Positions 28,368 through 38,256 of a stretch of 64,000 bases of DNA are shown here, in pieces. The DNA comes from Candidatus Nanopelagicaceae bacterium (lineage in GTDB: Bacteria > Actinomycetota > Actinomycetes > Nanopelagicales > Nanopelagicaceae): NCBI GenBank assembly GCA_018883345.1, contig VEQG01000002.1, positions 33,708 through 97,707 on the forward strand. Reading direction: 5' to 3'. Within the stretch, counting starts at the first letter, position 1, and each line of letters starts with the position of its first letter. The notes under the pieces were generated by a model. The model ran no database searches. It was not told the origin of the DNA and worked only from the letters and a program-made list of their open reading frames with translations. A program made the position numbers and the translations under genes.

Positions 28368-29000
28368 ATGGCGCAAACAGCTAAAGTGTTAACAGTCAAT
28401 GTCGCAGCAGTGGTACATGAAGGCGCGTGGACCGGAAGCGAAGGAAAAACTGGAATTGATAAACGTCCCGTTAATGGCGCTATTAGATTTACGGACAATG
28501 GATTGGCCGGCGATGTAGTAGTTGATAAAAAACATCACGGCGGTTTTGATAAAGCGGTTTATGCATATGCCTCCGAAGATGCCAGATGGTGGGAGCGCCA
28601 AATTGGAGTAGAGATTAATAACGGCGCATTTGGTGAGAATTTAACTACCGAAGGTATTGATGTAAATGGTGCGCTTATTGGCGAACGATGGAGGATTGGC
28701 AACGTGCTTTTAGAAGTCTCTGAACCAAGAATTCCATGTCGAGTTTTTGCCGGTTTTTGGGATCGTCCAACCTTGATTAAGGACTTTACCGCTGCCTTAA
28801 GACCAGGTTCATATCTAAGAATCATCGAAGAAGGTGAAATTAAAGCAGGGGATTTGATTCGTGTTGAGTTTAAACCACAACACGAAGTAACAATCAGGGA
28901 TTTATTCGCTGCCAAATCTGGTGAGCGTGGGAAGATTACGCAGTTAAAGGAAGTCACGCAGCTCTCAGAATCGTATAAAGATTGGTTAGCTAAACTATAA
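28368..29000 (+). CDS. MOSC domain protein (YiiM-like)
   Basis: KHHGGFDKAVYAYASEDARWWE, GAFGENLTTEGID, SEPRIPCRVFA. Confidence 0.92.
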   Translation: MAQTAKVLTVNVAAVVHEGAWTGSEGKTGIDKRPVNGAIRFTDNGLAGDVVVDKKHHGGFDKAVYAYASEDARWWERQIGVEINNGAFGENLTTEGIDVNGALIGERWRIGNVLLEVSEPRIPCRVFAGFWDRPTLIKDFTAALRPGSYLRIIEEGEIKAGDLIRVEFKPQHEVTIRDLFAAKSGERGKITQLKEVTQLSESYKDWLAKL

Positions 29001-29008
29001 GGAGCCAG

Positions 29009-29650
29009 ATGAGCAAGAAGATTTTTGCAGAATTCCTAGGAACGTTCACCCTAATATTCTTAGGAGTTGGAGCAATAGTTTCTGGAAAAGCGGATTTGAT
29101 TGGAGTGGCTTTTGCTCACGGTCTTGCCATCTTTGTCATGGTATCTGCACTAGCCGGAATTTCTGGTGCTCATTTCAATCCAGCAGTTTCAGCTGCGATG
29201 CTTATAACAAAGAGAATTGATGTAAAGGAATTTCTAATATATGTGGCATCGCAAATGTCTGGTGCCGCAGTTGCGTCGCTAGCGCTTTGCTATATCTATG
29301 GCAAAGAAAACGGTTATGGACTACCTGCAATTGCATCTGAAACCACCATTGGCGCCGGTTTCCTAGTTGAAGTAATCGGCACCGCATTTTTACTGTTTGT
29401 AATTTTCGGAGTTGCGGTTGATAAGCGAAGCAGCATTTCGAAATTGGCCGGATTACCAATTGGTTTGACGATAACGGCAATTATTTTCTCAGTTGGTCCA
29501 ATCACAGGTGCGGCGCTCAATCCAGCGCGCTGGTTTGGTCCAGCCCTAATTTCCGGAGATTGGAGCAATGCGTGGCTCTATATCTTTGCCCCAATTTTAG
29601 GTGGCGTCATGGCAGCAGTTACCTACCAAAGCATCGCAAAGCCTGAGTAA
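29009..29650 (+). CDS. Aquaporin / MIP family channel
   Basis: AEFLGTFTLIFLGVGA, two NPA motifs (HFNPAVS, ALNPARWFGPAL). Confidence 0.93.
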   Translation: MSKKIFAEFLGTFTLIFLGVGAIVSGKADLIGVAFAHGLAIFVMVSALAGISGAHFNPAVSAAMLITKRIDVKEFLIYVASQMSGAAVASLALCYIYGKENGYGLPAIASETTIGAGFLVEVIGTAFLLFVIFGVAVDKRSSISKLAGLPIGLTITAIIFSVGPITGAALNPARWFGPALISGDWSNAWLYIFAPILGGVMAAVTYQSIAKPE

Positions 29651-29659
29651 GGAAAGATT

Positions 29660-30190
29660 ATGAATAAAGTTGTACACCTAATCGAAGTTATCCTTTTTAG
29701 ATCAAGATGGCTGTTGGCGCCACTTTATGTCGGCTTAGTTGGCGCGCTTGGATTACTGGGCTATCGCTTTCTTATGGAATTTTGGCATCTAGTCACAGAT
29801 ATCGGGCATATGGATTCACATGAATTCACCCTTGCACTATTGGCGTTACTTGATCTGACTTTGCTATCAAATCTGATTCTGATGGTGATATTTGCAGGTT
29901 ATGAGAATTTCGTATCGCGGATTGACGAGGCAAGAAATTCAGATGATCGGCCACATTGGATGGGAACCATTGATTTCAGCGGTTTAAAAATTAAACTGAT
30001 CGGATCCTTAGTTGCTATTTCAGTGATTGAACTCTTAAAGGACTTCATAGAACTTTCCGGGCAAGACATGGTTCATGACGGAACTAAGTGGAGAATTTAC
30101 ATTCACCTTACCTTTGTAATTTCAGGCGTGCTCTTCGCGCTAATGGATTGGTTGGCAGAGCAGCGTAAATTTGAAGGAACACACAAGTAA
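29660..30190 (+). CDS. UPF0114/YqhA-family membrane protein
   Basis: EVILFRSRWLLAPLYVGL, LALLDLTLLSNLILMVIFAGYENFVSRID. Confidence 0.88.
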   Translation: MNKVVHLIEVILFRSRWLLAPLYVGLVGALGLLGYRFLMEFWHLVTDIGHMDSHEFTLALLALLDLTLLSNLILMVIFAGYENFVSRIDEARNSDDRPHWMGTIDFSGLKIKLIGSLVAISVIELLKDFIELSGQDMVHDGTKWRIYIHLTFVISGVLFALMDWLAEQRKFEGTHK

Positions 30191-30195
30191 TTCAA

Positions 30196-31365
30196 TTGCT
30201 TAATTCCAGGAATAAAGTTGGCCTGCCAATTTATTTGGCTGCTCTGAACATGCGCGCTGGCCTAGTTTTAGTAGGGCCATTGATTCCAATTCTAAAAAAC
30301 TACTTCAATTTAAGTAACTCGGCTTTATCAATTTTGGCGGGGCTGCCAATTCTCTGTTTTGCCGCGACTAGTTTAGTAATGTCGAAAGTTGCCAAACTTG
30401 GCTCCAGCAATCGAATTATTAAATTAGCACTTACCGCCTTAACCATCGCAATGATTGGCAGAGCGACCACTGGCTTAATTGGGCTCTATTTCTTTGCGCT
30501 CTGCATGGGTTTAGCAATTGCAGTTATGAACTATGAACTTCCAGCATGGGTAAAAGAACATGCCCCTAATGATTCTGGATACTTAACAGGGGTTTACGTA
30601 ACCATAATGGGATTAGCGGCGGCGGTTTCAGTAGCGATTTCAGTTCCGTTAGCGGAAATAAATTCACTCTCTTGGCGTATGTCGATGCTCCCATGGATTG
30701 CAATCTCGACCTTAGCAACGCTCTATTGGTGGTTAAAAAAAGATAATTCGAAACAGAACGATAGTTTTGAAGTACCAGTTTTTTGGCGATCTAAAGCATT
30801 TAAGAATCCGATTGCTTGGGCCTTAGTGCTCTTCTTTGGTTTGGAATCAATGACTTTCTATGCAACTGCCACTTGGTTTCCAACTATTCTTACGACTAAA
30901 GGTTTTACCTTAAGTAGCGCTGCAATTGCGCTCTCGTTGTCGGGAATCATCGGTTCGGCAGTCGGAGTTATTTTTCCTCATTACTTTGAAAAATCCGGAA
31001 GCCAGAGAGCTATGCTGATCGGAACTTCGCTATTTACCGCTCTTTCGTTCTTCATGGTCACGCTTCAGACCGGATGGGTGCTTTTTATCTGGCTCTCACT
31101 TTCGAACATTGGCATCTCAATTGCTTTCCCGTTAGCACTAATGATGGCTGGTTTAAAATCCAACAGCCCAGAAGCGACCAGAAATCTCTCTACAATGATG
31201 CAAGCATTCGGGTACTCGATAAGTGCAACCGGACCTTATTTCATGGCAAAGTTGCATGAAATATCAGATAGCTGGGATATCGCTATGTATGGCGTGGTAG
31301 TCATTTGCTTGTTACAAGCTGGTGCAAGTTATATCGTTGGCAAACCAAGCAAGATTGATTACTAG
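30196..31365 (+). CDS. MFS transporter, CynX/NimT-like
   Basis: 12-TM profile, NMRAGLVLVGPLIPIL, TTG start. Confidence 0.85.
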   Translation: MLNSRNKVGLPIYLAALNMRAGLVLVGPLIPILKNYFNLSNSALSILAGLPILCFAATSLVMSKVAKLGSSNRIIKLALTALTIAMIGRATTGLIGLYFFALCMGLAIAVMNYELPAWVKEHAPNDSGYLTGVYVTIMGLAAAVSVAISVPLAEINSLSWRMSMLPWIAISTLATLYWWLKKDNSKQNDSFEVPVFWRSKAFKNPIAWALVLFFGLESMTFYATATWFPTILTTKGFTLSSAAIALSLSGIIGSAVGVIFPHYFEKSGSQRAMLIGTSLFTALSFFMVTLQTGWVLFIWLSLSNIGISIAFPLALMMAGLKSNSPEATRNLSTMMQAFGYSISATGPYFMAKLHEISDSWDIAMYGVVVICLLQAGASYIVGKPSKIDY

Positions 31366-31376
31366 CGGAGGCGCTC

Positions 31377-31937
31377 TTGAAATACGATCATATTTTTGTC
31401 CTAAGTCCTGGTCGTTCTGGATCCAAAACGTTTGCTGAAGCTTGCAAGCACTTAACCAATTACACCTCAGCGCATGAATCACGCGGTGGCAAGATTGGCG
31501 AAGATCGTTTCAATTTCCCGATTTCGCATATTGAAGCTGACAATCGATTAACTTGGTTTTTAGGAAGTATGGCTGAACGTTTTGATGACAAGAACGTTTT
31601 ATATGTACATTTAAGTAGAGATTTCACTCAAACTGTCGATAGCTTTGTCCATCGTCTTAGAAATAGTGATTATCGATCTTCAATAATTAGAGCCTTCGCT
31701 CACGGAATTTTAATGAAACCAGGAGATTGGACCCCTGAAGAGGAAGTGGAACTTTGTCGGCTATATGTGCAAACGATTCATTCAAACGTTACGGAGTTCT
31801 TACACAATCGGCCTCATAAGTTAGTGCAACTTGGTGATGGTGGCACTTCATTTAATTCCTTTATTGATTCAATCTCACCAGAAGGAGATATTGATCTAGT
31901 AAAAAGAACTTGGTTAGAAGTTCATAATGCTAGGTAG
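31377..31937 (+). CDS. Short sulfotransferase-like P-loop protein
   Basis: FVLSPGRSGSKTFAEA 5'-PSB-like loop; YVHLSRDFTQTVDSFVHRL; TTG start. Confidence 0.6.
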   Translation: MKYDHIFVLSPGRSGSKTFAEACKHLTNYTSAHESRGGKIGEDRFNFPISHIEADNRLTWFLGSMAERFDDKNVLYVHLSRDFTQTVDSFVHRLRNSDYRSSIIRAFAHGILMKPGDWTPEEEVELCRLYVQTIHSNVTEFLHNRPHKLVQLGDGGTSFNSFIDSISPEGDIDLVKRTWLEVHNAR

Positions 31938-31940
31938 CTA

Positions 31941-32732
31941 TTAGCCAAAGGATTTGCGATATTTGCGTAAGGCCAATGGCACAAAGATGGCAGAGATCAA
32001 AACTATATAAATAAGTGAAGTAATCAGGGGTTGTTCACTTGGGAATGACCCCGCGGTAACTCCAAATTGGTTTTCGACACCAAATAGTTCACGACAACCC
32101 GCAACCATTGTTGAAACTGGGTTCCATTCAGCCACGTATTGAAGTGGCTTAGGCATTCCTGTTGTTGGAGCGAACGCATTCGATAAGAAGGTAAGCGGGA
32201 AAGTTACTAAGAAACTTACATTTTGGACTACCCGAAAATCACGAGCAGAGAGGCCGACAATTGCCCCAATCCAGGAAAGTGAGTAGCCAAAGAAGAGCAG
32301 GAAGAGAAAACCTAGAAGAATTTGGAAAGCGCCAGTACTTGGCCGCCAACCAACAATAAAGCCAGTAATTCCCATAACCGTTAACACAACTACGTTAAGT
32401 AACGCATCACCTAAAGTTCTACCCACTACAAAGGCTGATTGCGAAATTGGCAATGACCGGAATCGATCAATTAATCCCTTTTGCATATCTTCGGCGATAC
32501 CAGATGCGGTACTGGCCAATGTAAATGCAACTGTTTGAACGAAGATACCGGGCATTAAAAGTTGAACGTATCCGCCAGGCTGTCCGGTGTCGATGGATCC
32601 ACCAAACACATAACGAAATAGCAGCACAAACATAACCGGTTGAATTGTTGAGAAAATCAAGACCTCTGGAACTCTGGTCAGAAGTCGAAGTTGTCTTTGT
32701 GTAATTATCAGAGCATCAGAGATTGCGCTCAT
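31941..32732 (-). CDS. ABC-2 type transporter permease (DrrB-like)
   Basis: Six-TM, ITQRQLRLLTRVPEVLIFSTIQPVMFVLLFRYVFGG. Confidence 0.9.
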   Translation of the reverse strand: MSAISDALIITQRQLRLLTRVPEVLIFSTIQPVMFVLLFRYVFGGSIDTGQPGGYVQLLMPGIFVQTVAFTLASTASGIAEDMQKGLIDRFRSLPISQSAFVVGRTLGDALLNVVVLTVMGITGFIVGWRPSTGAFQILLGFLFLLFFGYSLSWIGAIVGLSARDFRVVQNVSFLVTFPLTFLSNAFAPTTGMPKPLQYVAEWNPVSTMVAGCRELFGVENQFGVTAGSFPSEQPLITSLIYIVLISAIFVPLALRKYRKSFG

Positions 32733-33679
32733 TTACTTTCCTCCGCCTTATGTCCGGTTAGTGCCAAAAAGACATCGTCTAAAGATGGTCGTTTTAGCGC
32801 AATATCAAGGGGATTAATTCCAACTGCGCTCAAAGAATTAATAACTTCCACTAGCGCAGCAGTTCCGGTTGAAACCGGCGCAGAGATTGAATTTAGAGAT
32901 TCATCTACTTCCGCTTTTACATTCACAATTTCTTCGATTATCGATTTGGAGCGAACCAAATCTCTTGCTTCAACCACTATCTCTAAATGTTCGCCGCCTA
33001 TTCGGCGTTTTAATTCGTCGGCAGTGCCGCGCGCAATAACCTTGCCGGTGTCAATTACGGCGATTTCATTAGCAAGATGATCTGCTTCTTCAAGATATTG
33101 AGTAGTAAGAAGCAGGGTAGTGCCATCTTGCACCAATTCCTTAATTACACCCCACATATCTTGGCGACCCCTTGGGTCCAAACCAGTAGTCGGCTCATCT
33201 AGAAAGAGCACCTTGGGTTTAACAATTAACGAAGCCGCTAGATCAAGTCGTCTGCGCATACCGCCTGAATAGGTTTTTATTGGGCGCTTAGCAGCTTCAG
33301 TTAAGTTAAAGCGCTCAAGTAATTCTTCGGCTCGCTTGATAGATGACTTTGCGCCAAGGTGGTAAAGCTTTCCAAACATAACTAAGTTGTCGTACCCGGT
33401 TAGGATTTCATCTACTGCAGCATATTGGCCAGATAAACCAATAACTTTGCGCACTTCATCTGGTTTAGATAGAACGTCAATTCCGCCAACGGTAGCTTTA
33501 CCTGAATCAGGTTTTAGCAATGTAGCCAGTATTCGAACTGTTGTGGTCTTACCCGCTCCATTCGGGCCTAATATTCCTAGAACAGTTCCTTGCTCAACAT
33601 CTAATGAGAGCCCATCTAGCGCTCGAACTTTTCCATTGTTGTAAGTCTTTACTAAGTTTTCGGCAACAACTGCTTTCAT
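32729..33679 (-). CDS. ABC transporter ATP-binding protein (DrrA-like)
   Basis: GPNGAGKTTTVRIL, YSGGMRRRLDLA, LFLDEPTTGLDPRGR. Confidence 0.95.
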   Translation of the reverse strand: MKAVVAENLVKTYNNGKVRALDGLSLDVEQGTVLGILGPNGAGKTTTVRILATLLKPDSGKATVGGIDVLSKPDEVRKVIGLSGQYAAVDEILTGYDNLVMFGKLYHLGAKSSIKRAEELLERFNLTEAAKRPIKTYSGGMRRRLDLAASLIVKPKVLFLDEPTTGLDPRGRQDMWGVIKELVQDGTTLLLTTQYLEEADHLANEIAVIDTGKVIARGTADELKRRIGGEHLEIVVEARDLVRSKSIIEEIVNVKAEVDESLNSISAPVSTGTAALVEVINSLSAVGINPLDIALKRPSLDDVFLALTGHKAEESK

Positions 33680-33705
33680 TGAAAGCTCCTAGCTACTCTT
33701 ATATG

Positions 33706-33777
33706 TGGACGATACTGGGATCGAACCAGTGACCCCTTCCATGTCAAGGAAGTGCTCTACCGCTGAGCCAATCGTCC
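33706..33777 (-). tRNA. tRNA-Val(GAC)
   Basis: Minus strand cloverleaf GGACGATTGGCTCAGCGGTAGAGCACTTCCTTGACATGGAAGGGGTCACTGGTTCGATCCCAGTATCGTCCA; anticodon GAC. Confidence 0.95.
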
Positions 33778-33808
33778 GGGTCGGGGCAGGAGTTAAATAA
33801 TATCCTAA

Positions 33809-34156
33809 TTAATCGTGGCGGCCGTAATCGTCTTCTAGACGCTCAATGTCATCTTCACCGAAATAAGTTCCGGTTTGGACTTCAATAAAAAGCATCGGAA
33901 CCTTCCCGCTATTTCCGATTCGGTGTAACTGATTTGCTTGCACGGTAACGGTATCTCCAGCTTCAACAGTGATGATCTTGTCATCAATTTGAACTTCTGC
34001 TGTTCCGTAGACGACGTACCAATGTTCGCTTCTAAATTTATGACGCTGCAACGAAAGACGTTTACCAGGATCGACCCATATTGATTTAACTTTGTGAGTT
34101 GGAAGATCTTGAAGTACTTCGTAGCGACCCCATGGTCGATTTGGTCCATCAGTCAT
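33809..34156 (-). CDS. Cupin, mannose-6-phosphate isomerase type II-like
   Basis: RPWGRYEVL...KSIWVDPGKRLSLQRHKFRSEHWYVVYGTAEVQIDDK. Confidence 0.88.
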   Translation of the reverse strand: MTDGPNRPWGRYEVLQDLPTHKVKSIWVDPGKRLSLQRHKFRSEHWYVVYGTAEVQIDDKIITVEAGDTVTVQANQLHRIGNSGKVPMLFIEVQTGTYFGEDDIERLEDDYGRHD

Positions 34157-34208
34157 AGTTGAAGTTTATTTCTCCTTTTGGAAAAGGGAAGAAAGAGAAA
34201 GAACTTGA

Positions 34209-34247
34209 TCTCTATCCTTTTTCTCTATCCTTTTTCTTTAACCTTTT
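34209..34247. repeat. Short tandem repeat, 3 x 13 bp (TCTCTATCCTTTT)
   Basis: TCTCTATCCTTTT TCTCTATCCTTTT TCTTTAACCTTTT between tRNA-Cys and the cupin gene. Confidence 0.75.
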
Positions 34248-34261
34248 TTGCATATTGAAAA

Positions 34262-34335
34262 TGGAGGTGGAAACGGGATTTGAACCCGTGTAGAGGGATT
34301 TGCAGTCCCTTGCCTCGCCTCTCGGCCATTCCACC
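34262..34335 (-). tRNA. tRNA-Cys(GCA), CCA encoded
   Basis: GGTGGAATGGCCGAGAGGCGAGGCAAGGGACTGCAAATCCCTCTACACGGGTTCAAATCCCGTTTCCACCTCCA; anticodon GCA, discriminator U. Confidence 0.95.
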
Positions 34336-34369
34336 AATGGTAAAAAATTTAAAGTGCCCCAGAAATAAA

Positions 34370-34445
34370 TGGAGCGGACGACGGGGTTCGAACCCGCGAC
34401 CTGAACCTTGGCAAGGTTCCGCGCTACCAACTGCGCTACGTCCGC
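34370..34445 (-). tRNA. tRNA-Gly(GCC), CCA encoded
   Basis: GCGGACGTAGCGCAGTTGGTAGCGCGGAACCTTGCCAAGGTTCAGGTCGCGGGTTCGAACCCCGTCGTCCGCTCCA; anticodon GCC. Confidence 0.95.
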
Positions 34446-34508
34446 AAACTTGCGAGGCAAAATCTAGCCTAAGAGGCAAGGGCAGCGCAAAAAGAGATAC
34501 GAAGGGAC

Positions 34509-34521
34509 TAAATTCGCCTGT
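34509..34521 (+). promoter_or_regulatory. Putative leaderless promoter (TAAATT-N7-ATG) of pabB-like gene
   Basis: TAAATT CGCCTGT ATG(34522). Confidence 0.5.
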
Positions 34522-35535
34522 ATGGAGAGCGGATATTTCTGGATGGGAGGGCAATTAGCAACCAATTTAATTGCCACCACAAATAATCCTGCCGATATTG
34601 ATGATGGCTTCTGGGCAATCTCAACAACTTTTGATGGTGCATTTACCGGTGCAAAGTTTGGCAAGGTGGAAGCTTTTGATTGGGATAAGAAATATGTTCC
34701 GCTAAAAGCAGCATCTGTAAGCGATTCAGCTACTAATTCCATAAATTGGATTTCGACTCATTCCAAAGATAGTTACTGCAAATTAGTTGAAAACTTACGT
34801 TCTGAAATCGCGCTAGGCAATGTCTACCAAGTGAATGCCTGTCGTGTGCTCACATTGATAAGCGATGAAAGTATTGAAGGGTTGGTTGCGGGATTCATAA
34901 ATAGTAACCCGGCCCGCTACGCAGGTTACTTAAGAATTCCAGGGCTAGAGATCGCCTCAGCTTCCCCCGAAACCTTCTTACATCGCGAAGGAAATCTCAT
35001 TAAAACATCGCCAATAAAGGGAACACGAAAATTGGGTAGTTCTGGTTCTTTCCCCGAAAAAGATGAATCGGAAAATGTGATGATTGTTGATTTAATGCGA
35101 AATGATTTAGGGCGTATCTGCCTAAAGGATTCAATTACCGTGCCACGGCTTCTTGATATAGAAATTCTTCCTGGGTTAGAGCATTTGGTAAGTGACGTGC
35201 AAGGAAAATTAATTCCGGGCGTTACATGGAACGAAATCTTAAATGCCACATTGCCGCCTGGCTCTGTAAGCGGTGCGCCAAAAAGTTCGGCAATTAAGTT
35301 AATTAATAAGTATGAAGCAATTGATCGTGGTCCGTATTGCGGAGCATTCGGATGGATTCATGGAGATCGCGCGGATTTAGCAGTAGCAATTCGCACCTTC
35401 TGGAGCGATGGCTCAAAGATTAAATTTGGCACCGGTGCTGGCATCACTTGGTCAAGTAATGCCGAAGCAGAGTGGGAAGAGACAGAATTAAAAGCGGCTA
35501 GATTGATGGCAATTGCAGGAGGCCACTTGCTATGA
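34522..35535 (+). CDS. pabB: Chorismate-binding aminodeoxychorismate synthase component I
   Basis: GNVYQVNACRVLT, SPETFLHREGNLIKTSPIKGTRKLG, MIVDLMRNDLGRI, PGSVSGAPK. Confidence 0.92.
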   Translation: MESGYFWMGGQLATNLIATTNNPADIDDGFWAISTTFDGAFTGAKFGKVEAFDWDKKYVPLKAASVSDSATNSINWISTHSKDSYCKLVENLRSEIALGNVYQVNACRVLTLISDESIEGLVAGFINSNPARYAGYLRIPGLEIASASPETFLHREGNLIKTSPIKGTRKLGSSGSFPEKDESENVMIVDLMRNDLGRICLKDSITVPRLLDIEILPGLEHLVSDVQGKLIPGVTWNEILNATLPPGSVSGAPKSSAIKLINKYEAIDRGPYCGAFGWIHGDRADLAVAIRTFWSDGSKIKFGTGAGITWSSNAEAEWEETELKAARLMAIAGGHLL

Positions 35536-36245
35536 AAAATATTGGTGATACTTGGGCAAAAGGAAGCGGAATTTTTGAAACGATTCGCGTAGAAGATGGC
35601 TTGATATTCGCTTTACATCGACACCATTGTCGTGCAAAAGAGGCGGCCGAAAAATTAGGTTTTGAGATACCGAGTGAGGATTTCGTAGCGCAACAGAGCT
35701 ATCAACTGGTAAAGGCTGAGGAATTCAAATTAGCTCGACTTAGATGGCATTTTGATAAGGCAGGCGAATTCACAATCTCATACGTGCCCTTCGAAGATCC
35801 AACAGCTCCTGCCAAATTAAAGATTATTGATAAACGTTCATCAGATTATGAAATCAAAAACAAGGAGTACCCGTACCAAAATCTCCAAATGCTAGAGAAA
35901 GTAAAAACCGAGGGATTTGATGACGGAATTATTGTTACTGAAGATGGAAATTTGGCCGAAACCACTATCGCCTCCTTGCTCTTAAAAATCGACGGCACCT
36001 GGGTGACACCACCACTATCTAGCGGTATCTTGAACGGAATTGTAAGAGCGTTAGTTTTAGAAGCCGGTTTGGCTAAAGTTCGACGAATAGCATTATCAGA
36101 CATTACGAAAGTTGAATCTGGTTTATTACTTACTTCATTGAGAAATGCCCAGAATATCGGTGAAATTAGCGGTCGAAAACTAATAATAGATCTTGAAAAG
36201 TGCGCGGAGATACATAAATTATTGAACGAATTTAAAGGTCGTTAG
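35532..36245 (+). CDS. pabC: Class IV aminotransferase / aminodeoxychorismate lyase
   Basis: GIFETIRVEDGLIFALHRHHCRAKEAAEKLGF; GFDDGIIVTEDGNLAETTIASLL; overlaps pabB. Confidence 0.85.
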   Translation: MKNIGDTWAKGSGIFETIRVEDGLIFALHRHHCRAKEAAEKLGFEIPSEDFVAQQSYQLVKAEEFKLARLRWHFDKAGEFTISYVPFEDPTAPAKLKIIDKRSSDYEIKNKEYPYQNLQMLEKVKTEGFDDGIIVTEDGNLAETTIASLLLKIDGTWVTPPLSSGILNGIVRALVLEAGLAKVRRIALSDITKVESGLLLTSLRNAQNIGEISGRKLIIDLEKCAEIHKLLNEFKGR

Positions 36246-36246
36246 G

Positions 36247-36258
36247 TAGACTTTCGCC
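36247..36258 (+). promoter_or_regulatory. Putative leaderless promoter (TAGACT-N6-ATG) of thrS
   Basis: TAGACT TTCGCC ATG(36259). Confidence 0.55.
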
Positions 36259-38256
36259 ATGTCTGAAATCTCAATAAAAGTTGATGGTCAACCACGAAAC
36301 ATCGCAGCGGACCAGAAACCAACCCATATTTTCGCGGACCAGAAAGAGATTGTGGTCTGCCGAGTAAATGGTGAGTTAAGAGATTTATGGACTGACTTAA
36401 AGAATGGCGATGAAGTAGAAGGCGTATCAATCTCATCAACAGATGGATTAAATGTTTTACGTCATTCAACGGCTCACGTAATGGCCCAAGCAGTGCAACT
36501 AGTTTTCTCGCAAACTCGCCTAGGCATCGGACCGCCAATTAAAGATGGTTTCTATTACGACTTTGACCCGGAGCGCCCTTTTAATCCTGACGATTTAGAG
36601 AAACTAGAAAGTGCAATGCGCAAGATCATCAAAGACGGTCAGCGTTTTCGACGTCGCGTGACAAATGAAACTGATGCGCTCAAAGAATTGGCGCATGAGC
36701 CATATAAGTGCGAACTAATTGGAATCAAGGCAAGCCCAGAAGATGCGGCAGATGAATCGTCAGTAGAAGTTGGTGGTTCAGAATTAACTATCTACGACAA
36801 TCTAGGTCGTGATGGACAGCCGGTTTGGTCCGATTTATGTCGAGGTCCTCATCTACCTTCCACAAAACATATTCCCGCATTTAAATTGATGCGCACCGCG
36901 GCGGCATATTGGAGAGGTTCTGAAAAGAATCCGATGTTGCAGAGAATCTACGGAACTGCTTGGCCATCTCAAGAGGAACTACAGTCATATTTAGAGCTAT
37001 TGGCAGAAGCAGAGAAGCGCGACCATCGTCGACTTGGAAATGAATTAGATCTCTTCTCGTTTCCTGACGAAATAGGATCTGGTTTAGCGGTCTTTCACCC
37101 AAAGGGTGGCGTAATTCGTATGGCGATGGAGGATTACTCAAGAAAACGTCATATCGAAGAGGGTTACCAATTTGTTTATTCACCACATTTGACCAAGTCA
37201 ACGCTCTTCGAAGTTTCCGGCCATCTGGATTGGTATTCAGAAGGTATGTATCCACCAATGATTATGGATGAAGAACTTCATGCAGACGGCACGATTAAGA
37301 AGCCTGGCCAGAAGTACTACATGAAGCCTATGAATTGTCCAATGCATATTTTGATTTACAAATCTCGCGGACGTTCTTATAGAGAATTACCACTTAGAGC
37401 ATTCGAATTTGGCACTGTTTATCGCTATGAAAAATCTGGTGTGGTGCACGGCTTAACTCGTGCTCGAGGCTTTACGCAGGATGATGCTCATATTTTCTGC
37501 ACCAAAGAGCAGATGGCTGGTGAATTGGATTCACTATTAACTTTCGTACTTAATCTTTTGCGTGATTATGGCCTAGAAGATTTCTATCTTGAGCTATCTA
37601 CGAAGAATGCTGAAAAGTATGTCGGTTCAGATGAAGACTGGGATGCTGCTACAGAAACGTTAAGAAAAGCAGCAGAAGCTCAGAATTTGGAACTCGTGAT
37701 GGATCCAGGTGGCGCAGCTTTTTATGGACCAAAGATTTCGGTGCAAGCTAAAGATGCGATTGGTCGCACTTGGCAGATGTCTACTATTCAAGTTGATTTC
37801 CAATTGCCACAACGATTTGAAATGGAATATCAGGCAAGCGATGGTTCTCGTCAAAGTCCAGTGATGATTCACCGCGCGCTCTTTGGTTCTATCGAAAGAT
37901 TCTTTGGCGTTTTGACCGAACATTATGCTGGCGCATTCCCGCCATGGTTGGCCCCAGTTCAAGTTATGGCGATTCCAGTTGCTGATGCCTTTGCACCATA
38001 TCTACAAGATATTGTCGCAAAGCTGCGGTCAGAAGGCATTAGAGCAGAGATTGATTTGTCAGATGATCGCATGCAGAAGAAAGTGCGTAACGCACAGATG
38101 GAAAAGATTCCATTTATGCTAATTGCCGGAGAAGAAGATCAAGCAAATAGAGCGGTCTCTTTCAGATTCCGTGATGGTTCTCAGAAAAACGGCATTCCAA
38201 TTGACCAAGCAATCACCGAAATTCTGCAAACAATTAAAGACCGCAAGCAGGTTTAA
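36259..38256 (+). CDS. thrS: Threonyl-tRNA synthetase
   Basis: TGS domain start, [41 protein letters not shown]. Confidence 0.97.
   Translation: MSEISIKVDGQPRNIAADQKPTHIFADQKEIVVCRVNGELRDLWTDLKNGDEVEGVSISSTDGLNVLRHSTAHVMAQAVQLVFSQTRLGIGPPIKDGFYYDFDPERPFNPDDLEKLESAMRKIIKDGQRFRRRVTNETDALKELAHEPYKCELIGIKASPEDAADESSVEVGGSELTIYDNLGRDGQPVWSDLCRGPHLPSTKHIPAFKLMRTAAAYWRGSEKNPMLQRIYGTAWPSQEELQSYLELLAEAEKRDHRRLGNELDLFSFPDEIGSGLAVFHPKGGVIRMAMEDYSRKRHIEEGYQFVYSPHLTKSTLFEVSGHLDWYSEGMYPPMIMDEELHADGTIKKPGQKYYMKPMNCPMHILIYKSRGRSYRELPLRAFEFGTVYRYEKSGVVHGLTRARGFTQDDAHIFCTKEQMAGELDSLLTFVLNLLRDYGLEDFYLELSTKNAEKYVGSDEDWDAATETLRKAAEAQNLELVMDPGGAAFYGPKISVQAKDAIGRTWQMSTIQVDFQLPQRFEMEYQASDGSRQSPVMIHRALFGSIERFFGVLTEHYAGAFPPWLAPVQVMAIPVADAFAPYLQDIVAKLRSEGIRAEIDLSDDRMQKKVRNAQMEKIPFMLIAGEEDQANRAVSFRFRDGSQKNGIPIDQAITEILQTIKDRKQV

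Noticed and set aside
28340-28498. N-terminal extension of the alcohol dehydrogenase ORF
   Set aside because: Antisense to the MOSC coding start; the MRAVYFETF start at 28339 fits the family and promoter
34171-34190. CCTTTTGGAAAAGG near-palindrome upstream of the cupin gene
   Set aside because: Loop too short for a credible terminator; may be chance in a purine/pyrimidine-rich tract
34212-34554. ORFs of 82, 92 and 109 aa around 34212-34558
   Set aside because: They span tRNA-Cys and tRNA-Gly; translation of tRNA sequence
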